A stretch of 64,000 nucleotides of DNA, taken from assembly GCA_002419055.1 (NCBI GenBank), contig DIFI01000017.1, positions 124,001 to 188,000 on the forward strand, in the 5' to 3' direction. The notes under the pieces were generated by a model. That model worked only from the letters and a program-made list of their open reading frames with translations, made no database searches and had not been told where the DNA came from. Positions 34,864 to 42,762 of this stretch are shown one piece after another (the stretch's first letter is position 1; every line of letters starts with the position of its first letter). Position numbers and translations under genes: made by a program. The DNA is from Peptococcaceae bacterium UBA5752 (lineage in GTDB: Bacteria > Bacillota > Dehalobacteriia > UBA4068).

Positions 34864-34878
34864 CCTGATATACCCCTT

Positions 34879-35229
34879 TTACTTTGTTTTATCCGTAACC
34901 TTTTTCATGGCCTTGTTAACTTCTTGGTCAACAGATTCTTGATAGATGTCAGCGTAAGTTTTTGAATCTTTGATTAGATCGTCGCAGAAAGCCGCTACGT
35001 CAGTGCCCGTCACTTCGAGCACGCCTTTCCCCAAGGCCGCGTCCTCTTCAAAAAGATCGATAATCCCCGAGAACAAACCCGTCCCGTCGGTTAACTCAAC
35101 GGGGCCGACCTTAAAGAGATATTTTTGCATCTCTTTATAAACAATCTGATAATCTTGCGGGAGCGCTTTGACACGCGCCACGTGCGCTCGCCACTCTTTT
35201 TTGCCCTCGATGATATCTTGTATTCTCAT
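34879..35229 (-). CDS. DUF1048 family protein (second of a pair)
   Basis: 116 residues: IQDIIEGKKEWRAHVARVKA, LPQDYQIVYKEMQKYLFKVG, then a DLFEEDAALGKGVLEVTGTD helix. Matches DUF1048, small helical proteins typically encoded beside PadR regulators and ABC exporters. It is a paralogue of the next gene upstream, sharing the L-P-x-D-Y-Q and G-x-x-V-x-E-V/L-x-G-x-D-x-x-x-F-C pattern. Function unknown. Confidence 0.85.
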   Translation of the reverse strand: MRIQDIIEGKKEWRAHVARVKALPQDYQIVYKEMQKYLFKVGPVELTDGTGLFSGIIDLFEEDAALGKGVLEVTGTDVAAFCDDLIKDSKTYADIYQESVDQEVNKAMKKVTDKTK

Positions 35230-35238
35230 TTTATCCTC

Positions 35239-35586
35239 CTATTTACCTAATTTTTTAGCGATATTATTGTTGAGTTGCTCGCGCCACTTGTCGCGAAAAG
35301 ACTTTGCCCCTTCTTCGCCGACCAGAGCTGAACAGAAGCCTTTGATATCGTCACCCAAAACCTCTCGGACACTCTGACCGTCCGCCGCCGTTTCTTCGAG
35401 CAGGCCAAGCACACCATCAAGAATTGGCATGAGTTTGCGACCGGTGAAATCTGAGTGCGGCCAAAGATTGGCATTAATTTTTTCCCATGCCGCTTGATAA
35501 TCAGCCGGCAGCTTTTTGGCTCGCGATTCAAAAGTTTTCAATTCTTTAGTCATGTCGCTGCCTGTGATTTTTTCCCAAAAATTCAT
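35239..35586 (-). CDS. DUF1048 family protein (first of a pair)
   Basis: 115 residues: FWEKITGSDMTKELKTFESR, AKKLPADYQAAWEKINANLW, GVLGLLEETAADGQSVREVL and GDDIKGFCSALVGEEGAKSF. Tandem paralogue of 34879-35229. Its ATG overlaps the PadR stop (ATGA), indicating coupled translation. Confidence 0.85.
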   Translation of the reverse strand: MNFWEKITGSDMTKELKTFESRAKKLPADYQAAWEKINANLWPHSDFTGRKLMPILDGVLGLLEETAADGQSVREVLGDDIKGFCSALVGEEGAKSFRDKWREQLNNNIAKKLGK

Positions 35587-35918
35587 TGTTTTTTCTCCTT
35601 TAAATCATTAATTTTTGATGATACGAACTCCCATTTTTCCCAGAACTTCCGTAGTTCCTTTCGCCCCGCGTCGTTGAGCACGAAAAACTTGCGCGGCGGG
35701 CCTATATCAGATGGTTTTTTTTCTATGTCCACGAGTTTATTCTTCTCAAGCCTCACCAAAATGGTGTAGACAGTTCCATCCACAACATCTGTGAAGCCGA
35801 GAATATTCAAACGCCGCGTGATTTCGTAGCCGTAGGTTTCTCCGCAGTTTATAATTTCAAGGACACAGCCTTCAAGCACGCCTTTGAGCATTTCCGTTAG
35901 GTTTTCCAGTACAATCAC
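35583..35918 (-). CDS. PadR family transcriptional regulator
   Basis: 111 residues: winged helix with LEGCVLEIINCGETYGYEIT, the wing TVYTILVRLEKNKLVDIEKK and a charged C-terminal dimerisation helix (FWEKWEFVSSKINDLKEKKQ). First gene of the cluster that encodes two DUF1048 proteins and an ABC exporter; PadR proteins commonly repress such exporters until a ligand binds. The promoter with a direct repeat just upstream suggests autoregulation. Confidence 0.93.
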   Translation of the reverse strand: MIVLENLTEMLKGVLEGCVLEIINCGETYGYEITRRLNILGFTDVVDGTVYTILVRLEKNKLVDIEKKPSDIGPPRKFFVLNDAGRKELRKFWEKWEFVSSKINDLKEKKQ

Positions 35919-35926
35919 TCCTTTGC

Positions 35927-35997
35927 TATTCTGTATGACTGATATTCTGTATTACTTACTACCGCTATATAGTAACACGCAATAGTACAGTTGTCAA
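35927..35997 (-). promoter_or_regulatory. Promoter and direct repeats controlling the PadR-exporter operon
   Basis: Strong leftward promoter TTGACA (35992-35997), 17-bp spacer, TACTAT (35969-35974). Between the -10 and the start codon lie two exact copies of TATTCTGTAT (35927-35936 and 35943-35952) with a 16-bp period. These could be PadR half-sites; the usual PadR ATGT-N8-ACAT dyad is not evident. Confidence 0.65.
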
Positions 35998-36022
35998 GCA
36001 AAAAATACACCATCGAAAGTAA

Positions 36023-36412
36023 TATAAAACGAATATCAAAAGCCGCGCCCTCTGTCCGGACGGCGATGCCTATGTGCGGTTGGCATCGGAATATATGCAA
36101 GCCTATTTCAGCTCAAATATTGCGATTGAAGACATCTGCAACGAAATCCATGTTTCGTCGTATCATTTTATCCGGATGTTCAAACAACAAACAGGCATGT
36201 CGCCACATCAATACCTGCTTAATCTCCGCATAGGAAAAGCCAAGGAGTTTTTATTCTCCGGCGATCATCCGATTGCGGCAGCTGCCGCGCTCTGCGGTTT
36301 CTTAAGCGCTTCTCACTTCTCCACCACTTTCAAGAGAGATACCGTCTGTTCACCACTGGATTTTAAAATGAGTAAGGGATACGGAGTTAACCAAGATCAT
36401 ATACAGTTTTAA
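36023..36412 (+). pseudogene. AraC family regulator, C-terminal DNA-binding domain only
   Basis: The open frame after a stop at 36020 reads through RALCPDGDAYVRLASEYMQ into a complete AraC double HTH: AIEDICNEIHVSSYHFIRMF, then KQQTGMSPHQYLLNLRIGKA and CGFLSASHFSTTFKRDTVCS. The N-terminal sensor half and a proper start are missing; only a GTG at 36074 is available. I take it as a truncated gene. A terminator hairpin (AAGACGG/CCGTCTT, about 36425-36457) follows. Confidence 0.7.
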
Positions 36413-36424
36413 AGTAACAAATAA

Positions 36425-36457
36425 AAGACGGCATCCGATTAAATCGGATACCGTCTT
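36425..36457 (+). terminator. Terminator after the AraC remnant
   Basis: Imperfect long stem AAGACGGCATCCGATT/AATCGGATACCGTCTT followed by ATTTTGG. Confidence 0.65.
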
Positions 36458-36521
36458 ATTTTGGCTTAAGCAGCTGTTCTAATTACTGCACTATACTACA
36501 TTAAACTAATTTAATAACCCA

Positions 36522-36623
36522 ATGATTTTTTCTTCTTTTGTGATTGCAATCTTTGCTGCTGTTCTTCAAAAGCTTTTAAAAGAAGCCATAGACATAGAAT
36601 CAGAAAATGATTTAACGGTCTAA
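36522..36623 (+). pseudogene. C-terminal remnant of a DUF2975 membrane protein
   Basis: The frame reads MIFSSFVIAIFAAVLQKLLK then EAIDIESENDLTV and stop. This is the conserved end of DUF2975 proteins (last membrane helix followed by E-N-D-L-T-V/I). These are normally encoded directly upstream of a YozG-type XRE regulator, exactly as here. The rest of the gene is gone. Confidence 0.65.
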
Positions 36624-36638
36624 GGAGAGATGAATAAC

Positions 36639-36851
36639 ATGGCAATTATAATCAATATTGATGTGATGCTGGCTAAAAGGAAAATGAGCGTTACAGAACT
36701 TTCTGAAAGGGTTGGAATAACAATGGCTAATCTTTCTATACTGAAAAATGGAAAGGCAAAAGCAATTCGATTATCAACTTTAGAGGCGATTTGTAAGGCT
36801 TTAGAATGTCAGCCTGGAGATATTTTAGAATATAGAAGCGATATAAACTAA
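36639..36851 (+). CDS. XRE (Cro/CI, YozG-type) transcriptional regulator
   Basis: 70 residues: VMLAKRKMSVTELSERVGIT, then MANLSILKNGKAKAIRLSTL and CKALECQPGDILEY. Compact helix-turn-helix of the YozG group. The ATG at 36639 is preferred to that at 36630, which has only two bases after GGAG. Its usual DUF2975 partner survives only as a fragment just upstream, so the regulator may now be orphaned. Confidence 0.85.
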   Translation: MAIIINIDVMLAKRKMSVTELSERVGITMANLSILKNGKAKAIRLSTLEAICKALECQPGDILEYRSDIN

Positions 36852-36913
36852 AGAATAGAAATCTGGCCCCGTCTAATCTGATGCTATTAAATATATTTTA
36901 TCCAGTATTTTTC

Positions 36914-37852
36914 CTATATTTCTGCTACAATCTTACCCATATCACTTGTATCGTACCCACCGATATTCCCAAACTCGTTATTAAACGCTTCCGAACGGAT
37001 AATCTTTAACAACATCTCTATTTCCTTGGTGTGCAAATCTTCTTTTCGAAAGACAAGATCATATCGTTCTTTTTTTAATGGGATAAAATCTATATTATCT
37101 ACCAGCCTTGAAATTTTTTCATTTCCTACTGCCACATCAGCCTCTCCTCTGCTTATAGCGCTTGCTACAGCTAAATGAGACCTTGTTTCGTTATCATATC
37201 CTTTAATGGATTCTCCGAATATTCCAAGTAGTTTTAGATTCTCATCAAGAAGCACTCTTGAACCGGCACCCTTCTCCCTATTAATCATTGTAATGTCTTC
37301 ACGTCCAAAATCCGCCCATGTATTGATGGATTTTGGATTGCCTTTTGCCACATACAAGCCCTGCATACGACAGGTTAAATGAACGATGACTGTCGGAATT
37401 CCAGGGAGCAGTCTCCTAACATAAAGAACATTATATGAATCGGTATCACTATCCCACAAATGTGCAGAAGCAACATTTATCTGTTTTCTGTAAAGTGAAA
37501 CTAAGCTGTCATAACTTCCAATATAAGACCTGAGCGCAGGAATACGATTTAATCTCATATAGTTTGAAAGAACATCCAGTATCAAATCCTGACCACAGAT
37601 GATAAATCCATCTGCTTTTATATAGTTTCCGGAAAGACTAAAAGCTGCCGTATCAAATGATGAACTCAAAACAGCCTGATTTTTTTTTGAATTTGAGATA
37701 TATTCTTTTACATCTTCCTCGGTAAATCTCACTTTTCTTCCTATTTTGTAAGAACGAATCTCACCTCTTTTAATTAAATCATATATTGTGCTTTTGCTTA
37801 CATTAAGCATATCCGCAACTTCCTGCGTGGATAACGCATTCTTTCCGTCCAT
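36914..37852 (-). CDS. One-component regulator: excisionase-type HTH plus periplasmic-binding-like domain, probably molybdate/tungstate responsive
   Basis: 312 residues. The N-terminal MerR/excisionase-like HTH (about residues 7-53) reads STQEVADMLNVSKSTIYDLI, IRSYKIGRKVRFTEEDVKEY. The rest is a PBP-like domain (PF12727 type): GQDLILDVLSNYMRLNRIPA, YDSLVSLYRKQINVASAHLW and REKGAGSRVLLDENLKLLGI. In many Bacteria this architecture sits beside molybdate or tungstate uptake genes and senses the oxyanion or cofactor. Here it is divergent to modABC, which supports that role. AAAGGAG lies before the ATG. Confidence 0.88.
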   Translation of the reverse strand: MDGKNALSTQEVADMLNVSKSTIYDLIKRGEIRSYKIGRKVRFTEEDVKEYISNSKKNQAVLSSSFDTAAFSLSGNYIKADGFIICGQDLILDVLSNYMRLNRIPALRSYIGSYDSLVSLYRKQINVASAHLWDSDTDSYNVLYVRRLLPGIPTVIVHLTCRMQGLYVAKGNPKSINTWADFGREDITMINREKGAGSRVLLDENLKLLGIFGESIKGYDNETRSHLAVASAISRGEADVAVGNEKISRLVDNIDFIPLKKERYDLVFRKEDLHTKEIEMLLKIIRSEAFNNEFGNIGGYDTSDMGKIVAEI

Positions 37853-38060
37853 AAATATCTCCTTTTTACCTAAAATAAAAATTATTGAATTTGTGCGCGA
37901 AATGATGTATAATTTGTTCTAAATGGCTTTTTTTGCATTATTATATATCATTTAGTATTATATCATATATTTTCGTTTGGTTCAAGTGCGAACTAATACG
38001 AAAAAAGAATTTAATATTCCGCATAAGAGCTTAAAATTTTTTAGGAAAAGGAAGGATATT
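37853..38060. promoter_or_regulatory. Divergent control region between the HTH-PBP regulator and modA
   Basis: A rightward promoter can be drawn as TTTGCA (37932-37937), 18-bp spacer, TATTAT (37956-37961). The sequence TATATCAT occurs twice around the -10, in the stretch from about 37942 to 37972, a plausible operator for the divergent regulator. No ModE-type consensus was recognised. Confidence 0.45.
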
Positions 38061-38861
38061 ATGAAAAAAAGATTATTTGCAGGAATTTTGTCATTATTAG
38101 TCCTAACAGCTACCTTGACAGGTTGCGGTGCTTCTTCTTCGAGTTCAACAGATACGTCCGCTGAATCCGGCGAGAAAATCACCGTCGCGGCGGCGGCAGA
38201 TTTGGCTCTGGCCTTCAAGGATATTGAAGCTTTATATGAACAGACCACAGGCAATGAAGCCGAAATAACTTACTCCTCCTCGGGGACGGCGCGAGAGCAG
38301 ATTGCCAATGGCGCTCCTTATGATGTTTATGCTTCTGCAAATATCAAATATGTGGACGACCTAATCGAGCAAGACAAAATTATTGCTGACACGAAAGAAT
38401 TATATGCCATTGGCCGTGTTGGTATAGCAACACTTGTCGGAAACTCACTTCAAGTCACTGATGCCAGCGATTTATTAAATCCTGAGTATAAAAAAATCGC
38501 TATAGCGGATCCATCTCATGCGCCTTATGGCGTCGCATCCAAAGAAGCATTAGAATCGCTTGGTCTATGGGATCAACTTGAGGGGAAAATGGTCTATGGC
38601 AAAGATATCCAAGATGTATTAACTCAGCTCAAAACCGGCAATGTGGAAGCAGCTTTCATATCATTATCTGTGGTTAACAAAGACGAAGTCAACTTCTTAC
38701 TGCTTGACGCTAATCTTCACAATCCTTTAAAACAAGCCATTGCAGTGGTCAAAGGCACGAAACATGAGGAAGCAGCCCGCAAATTTATAGAAACTGTAAA
38801 TGGAGCACAGGGCAGGGAAATCATGAAAAAATACGGTTTCGTCCTTCCTGATGAAACTTAA
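38061..38861 (+). CDS. modA: Molybdate ABC transporter substrate-binding lipoprotein
   Basis: 266 residues from the ATG at 38061 (AAGGAAGG upstream). The frame extends 28 codons further, but the lipoprotein signal MKKRLFAGILSLLVL with lipobox LTGC fixes the start. Mature part: ITVAAAADLALAFKDIEALY, ITYSSSGTAREQIANGAPYD and DVYASANIKYVDDLIEQ, the ModA pattern in which two serines bind the oxyanion. The C-terminus has AIAVVKGTKHEEAARKFIET. First gene of modABC. Confidence 0.92.
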   Translation: MKKRLFAGILSLLVLTATLTGCGASSSSSTDTSAESGEKITVAAAADLALAFKDIEALYEQTTGNEAEITYSSSGTAREQIANGAPYDVYASANIKYVDDLIEQDKIIADTKELYAIGRVGIATLVGNSLQVTDASDLLNPEYKKIAIADPSHAPYGVASKEALESLGLWDQLEGKMVYGKDIQDVLTQLKTGNVEAAFISLSVVNKDEVNFLLLDANLHNPLKQAIAVVKGTKHEEAARKFIETVNGAQGREIMKKYGFVLPDET

Positions 38862-38863
38862 AC

Positions 38864-39535
38864 ATGGATAATATCAATCTCTTTCCACTATATCTATCCT
38901 TTAGGGTGGCTTTCACAGCCACCCTAATCAGCCTTATTTGCGGTTTGCCCATAGCCTATTATTTATGCCGTAAGCAAGGGCGCTTATCGGATTTTATCGA
39001 CACTTTAACGAATCTGCCCGTCGTCTTGCCACCGACAGTTTTAGGTTATTATTTGTTGGTTTTAATCGGCAGGCAGTCCTGGCTGGGAAAATTTCTTGAA
39101 GAACAGTTTGACATAATGCTTGTTTTCACTCCAACCGGTGCAATTATCGCATCAACGGTTGTTGCGATTCCTTATTTGATCAGAGCATCCAAGGCAGCCT
39201 TGTCAGAAATAAATGAAGACTATTTAAATGCGGCACGACTACTTGGAAGGAGCGAACTCAACATATTTGTTACTATTATGATCCCGATTGCATGGCGAGG
39301 AATTATTTCCGGAGTCACGATGTCTTTCGCCCGGGCTTTAGGGGATTTTGGCGCAACCCTAATGGTTGCCGGCAGCATTCCCTTCAAAACACTCACCATG
39401 CCTATTGCTATTTATAATGCGTTGCTAGCCGGAAATTATCAAATGGCAAACTTCCTCGCGCTGATTATGACCAGTGTTGCAGTTATAGTTTTATACACTG
39501 TCAACCGTTTGGAAAAGAAGATGAAGAAAGGATGA
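38864..39535 (+). CDS. modB: Molybdate ABC transporter permease
   Basis: 223 residues with five to six membrane helices and the permease EAA loop ASKAALSEINEDYLNAARLL ending G-R-S/G. ModB family. Start two bases after the modA stop. Confidence 0.94.
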   Translation: MDNINLFPLYLSFRVAFTATLISLICGLPIAYYLCRKQGRLSDFIDTLTNLPVVLPPTVLGYYLLVLIGRQSWLGKFLEEQFDIMLVFTPTGAIIASTVVAIPYLIRASKAALSEINEDYLNAARLLGRSELNIFVTIMIPIAWRGIISGVTMSFARALGDFGATLMVAGSIPFKTLTMPIAIYNALLAGNYQMANFLALIMTSVAVIVLYTVNRLEKKMKKG

Positions 39536-39539
39536 AAAA

Positions 39540-40610
39540 ATGCTAGAAATATCGATTGAAAAAACGATTGGCAATTTTAAGCTACAATCCAATTTTAAAA
39601 GCGACAAGGGCGTTTTGGGCATCCTTGGTTCATCGGGCTGCGGCAAAAGCGTGACTTTGAAATGTATCTCCGGCCTTAAGGTACCGGATAAGGGTTTTGT
39701 CAAACTCAACGGTAAAGAGCTGTTTAACTCGTGGAATAGCATCAATATCCCTCCACGTGAACGGAACATCGGCTATGTTTTCCAAAACTATGCTCTGTTC
39801 CCCCATTTAAACGTTTATCATAACATTTCTTATGGCGTTCAGCACCTTGATAAAGCCACACGTCATAAAAAAGTTATGGAAATGATTAGCAAAATGCAGC
39901 TTGACGGCTATGAAAAACACTGTCCTTCACAGCTATCGGGAGGACAGCAGCAGCGAGTGGCCTTAGCACGAACATTAATAACCGAACCTGAATTACTACT
40001 CCTCGATGAACCTTTTTCCGCGCTGGACAGTCAAGTCAAATTTATTCTTGAAAATGAATTACTGAGTGTCCTTAAAAAGAATTATGCAGGAATCGCACTA
40101 TTAGTTACGCATAATATTGAAGAAGCTTACCGGCTTAGTGACCGGATTTTAATCATGAGTAAAGGAAAGTCTTTACAGATCGGTAATAAGGACGAGATCA
40201 TAAGCCATCCGACAAGCATCGAAGCCGCTGTTATAAGCGGTTGCAAGAATTTATTTGAGGTAGAAGTCCTCGGCGAGGAAGATGAATTTCTGCGAATAAA
40301 ATCAAAAGGCCTAGTCTTGCGCGCCAGCAAAAATATATCTGACTATCAGCCGAAAATGCTCGCCGGGATACAGGCTCATCATATACGTCTGATGCCTTAT
40401 TATATAGATAAATCCAACAGTTTCGAATGCGAAATAATCGATAAAATTGAAGGGATATTCCTGATAACTGTAATCGTAAATTGTTTGGGAAATACTTTAC
40501 TGGTGGAAGTTTCAAAAGATGATTATCTGAATTTAGCAAACAATGATTCTAAAAAGTTCTGGATTGAAATTCCAGAAGAAAAGGTATTATTGATGGATAT
40601 AAAGCAATAA
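39540..40610 (+). CDS. modC: Molybdate ABC transporter ATP-binding protein with TOBE domain
   Basis: 356 residues. ATPase domain: Walker A GSSGCGKSVT (threonine to valine at the usual T-T/S), Q-loop VFQNYALFPHLNV, signature LSGGQQQRVALARTL, Walker B LLLDEPFSALD, switch LLVTHNIEEAYRLSD. Residues after about 230 form a TOBE/MOP-like domain that binds oxyanion and can gate the transporter. Ribosome site AAGGATG between modB and modC. Confidence 0.94.
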   Translation: MLEISIEKTIGNFKLQSNFKSDKGVLGILGSSGCGKSVTLKCISGLKVPDKGFVKLNGKELFNSWNSINIPPRERNIGYVFQNYALFPHLNVYHNISYGVQHLDKATRHKKVMEMISKMQLDGYEKHCPSQLSGGQQQRVALARTLITEPELLLLDEPFSALDSQVKFILENELLSVLKKNYAGIALLVTHNIEEAYRLSDRILIMSKGKSLQIGNKDEIISHPTSIEAAVISGCKNLFEVEVLGEEDEFLRIKSKGLVLRASKNISDYQPKMLAGIQAHHIRLMPYYIDKSNSFECEIIDKIEGIFLITVIVNCLGNTLLVEVSKDDYLNLANNDSKKFWIEIPEEKVLLMDIKQ

Positions 40611-40744
40611 CAGGTTATATGAATTAAATAATAATATCTTTAATCACTGGGCCTTTAATAATATCTCTTCGATTATAAGGCTATAAGACACGGGGGTAAT
40701 TATAATTTATTCTATAAATTATAAATGAAAAGGAGCTTTATATT

Positions 40745-41713
40745 ATGCATTTTCCGGTATCTGGTGTCGATGTATTTCCACTAATACCCCCATTGGTTGC
40801 CATGATTGTATCATCGATTTCCGCTTCCGCCGGGATTACAGGCGCATTTTTGCTGTTGCCTTTCCAGGTAAGTATTCTGCATTTTAACAGTCCTGCCGTT
40901 AGCCCCACAAATTTAATTTATAATATAATTTCCGCCCCCGGGGGCTTATATAGGTTCATAAAAGAGAAACGAATGACCTGGCCTTTGACAGGTATTATCT
41001 CTATTGGCACCCTTCCCGGTGTTTTTGTTGGCGCCTGGATTAGAATACATTATCTTACTAATCCCAAATCTTTTAAACTGTTCGTAGGAATTGTCCTTTT
41101 ATACTTATGTTATCGCCTTATCTCAGACATCTTCGGCTGGAACAGAAAGACGAAAGAGCAGAACAAGTTATTAAACAAAAAATTCGCGGAACAAGTATCT
41201 CTGAAAAAAGAAGCGAGCCAAAGTCTTATCGCCGCCGGTCTGCCTGCTGAAGCTGTCGTCAAAACAAAATACTTATCATTTACTAAAGTCGAATATGAAT
41301 TTTGGGGAGAAACATATTCATTTAAAACAATACCGGTTTTTCTTCTTGCTTTAGTCGTGGGTCTTATCGGCGGAATATATGGGATTGGCGGGGGCTCAAT
41401 TATCGCACCAGTTTGCGTTTCTTTGTTTGCCCTCCCGATATATACTGTAGCGGGCGCTGCCCTAGCAAGTACGTTTATTACCTCAATTGCAGGTGTAATT
41501 TACTATCAAATATTAGCCGTTAAGATGGTATCCGGTTCCGCTATTTCCCCTGACTGGCTTTTAGGATTGATGTTGGGACTAGGCGGAATTATCGGCACAT
41601 ATTTCGGCGCATATCTGCAAAAATTCTTGCCGGAAACCTTAATAAAAAAAATACTTTTAGTTCTTATTTCTATTCTTTCATTATCATACATTTTTCAATA
41701 TTTCTTTTCATAG
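40745..41713 (+). CDS. TauE/SafE family sulfite/sulfur-compound transporter
   Basis: 322 residues with about eight hydrophobic segments and the glycine motifs of the family (SISASAGITGAFLLLPFQVS; LVVGLIGGIYGIGGGSIIAP). Family members export sulfite or organosulfonates. AAAAGGAGC precedes the ATG. A soluble stretch (about residues 135-190) is longer than usual. It is 134 bp downstream of modC and may be a separate unit. Confidence 0.88.
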   Translation: MHFPVSGVDVFPLIPPLVAMIVSSISASAGITGAFLLLPFQVSILHFNSPAVSPTNLIYNIISAPGGLYRFIKEKRMTWPLTGIISIGTLPGVFVGAWIRIHYLTNPKSFKLFVGIVLLYLCYRLISDIFGWNRKTKEQNKLLNKKFAEQVSLKKEASQSLIAAGLPAEAVVKTKYLSFTKVEYEFWGETYSFKTIPVFLLALVVGLIGGIYGIGGGSIIAPVCVSLFALPIYTVAGAALASTFITSIAGVIYYQILAVKMVSGSAISPDWLLGLMLGLGGIIGTYFGAYLQKFLPETLIKKILLVLISILSLSYIFQYFFS

Positions 41714-41768
41714 GTCAATATACCAGTCTTGCGAATTCCTTTTACTCTATATCTTTCAAGGCAACTCC

Positions 41769-41800
41769 AAGCTTATGCAATATAGTATAAGCTTTTTTGT
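41769..41800 (+). terminator. Terminator of the TauE gene
   Basis: AAGCTTAT (41769-41776) / ATAAGCTT (41787-41794) followed by TTTTTG. Confidence 0.85.
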
Positions 41801-41912
41801 TTGTATTATTTTTTTTATTCAAGAATTGACTTGCATGTGAATGTCTGATTACATGTGCCTCAGACTACTCAAACTGCAAAGGGATTTGTCTCAGGGTTGT
41901 GGGAATAAAAGT

Positions 41913-42396
41913 TTATGCCGTGTTCGTAAAGTATTTATTTCTGCGTTCTTGTTCAAGCGGCACAGCTTCCAAAATCAAAGGGTCTATGATTGCTTCATGG
42001 TTATCTTCGATATGGAACTGCTGTATTTCCCCACGGTTCATTGCACGTTTCTTGCTCAAGAAATCTACGGTATAGCTTTTCTGCAAGATGGCATTGCCCT
42101 TATACTTCTCGTTATCAAGCATGTTTTGCAGTGTGGTGGCTTGTCATACGGTTTTTCGGTTCAAATTCTTGATGCCCTCGCGCTAAAAAGTGCGCTTGAT
42201 GTAATCCACTGTCTGTCCAGAAAGGCATTCATTGTAAAGCCTTACTACTATTTTGCCTGTTCATTATTTACCACCAAATGTCCGTTATTATTTATATCGT
42301 ACCCGTGGAATCGCTACGTGCTAATTCCAAACTTCCTGTTTTCAAACCTCCTGCGGATGCCCCATGTGGAGTTCTCAGAAATCGATCTTGATTTGT
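41913..42396 (-). pseudogene. Large serine recombinase remnant (central region)
   Basis: The minus-strand frames, joined by shifts and stops, give INNNGHLVVNNEQAKIVVRL, YNECLSGQTVDYIKR, then a long open stretch NMLDNEKYKGNAILQKSYTV, DFLSKKRAMNRGEIQQFHIE and AIIDPLILEAVPLEQERR. This is the recombinase and zinc-ribbon junction of large serine integrases. Catalytic and C-terminal parts are missing. It lies just left of the mtaD-tail repeat at 42451. The plus-strand ORF over the same bases is a shadow. Confidence 0.75.
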
Positions 42397-42450
42397 CCTA
42401 ACTAGTTTGCGTAAACATTCGAAGGGTTGGACACGGTTTAAAAACTATAA

Positions 42451-42550
42451 TGGTAAACAGGCATATCTATTACAAAGCACCCACAAATTGAGAGTGCTAT
42501 TTAGTACAATTGATTTTCGTAACAAAGACGGTTGGCGCTTTTTTAGCCTC
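42451..42550. repeat. Direct copy of the mtaD 3' end and terminator
   Basis: About 100 bases (GTAAACAGG... CTATT.CAAAGCACCCA ... GGTTGGCGCTTTTTT) match 48227-48325 in the same orientation, with roughly 80-85% identity by eye. The original covers the last codons and terminator of mtaD. In this copy the terminator stem is weakened (AGCACCC with GAGTGCT). The two copies bracket 5.7 kb. Confidence 0.75.
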
Positions 42551-42559
42551 GGTGATGAA

Positions 42560-42732
42560 ATTGGCACGACTTTTCTGTAAGTTGTTACAAAGCAAAGACC
42601 GTTACCACTGAGATTCTCTATAACTCCTTTATAAACACGAATATTACTGTTCGGTTCGGACTCGGCTGAATCTTTAAACCGCGTATATGTAAAATCCAAA
42701 ACTAAATTTACCCTATAATAACGCCACAACAA
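42560..42732 (-). pseudogene. PilZ-domain-like fragment fused to the mtaD-tail copy
   Basis: The frame from 42732 reads VNLVLDFTYTRFKD, then IRVYKGVIENLSGNGLCFVT, which has the G-x-I-x-N-[IL]-S-G-x-G-[IL] pattern of PilZ domains that bind cyclic di-GMP. After about 42600 the sequence departs from the PilZ pattern and enters the mtaD-tail copy, so the gene is chimeric and truncated. It lies directly downstream of a diguanylate cyclase gene. Confidence 0.5.
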
Positions 42733-42762
42733 CTATAAAACCAAATCATTTTTGTTAATTGC

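Noticed and set aside
41841..42401. Plus-strand ORF of 186 codons
   Set aside because: It is the antisense of a serine recombinase remnant whose minus-strand translation matches the family.
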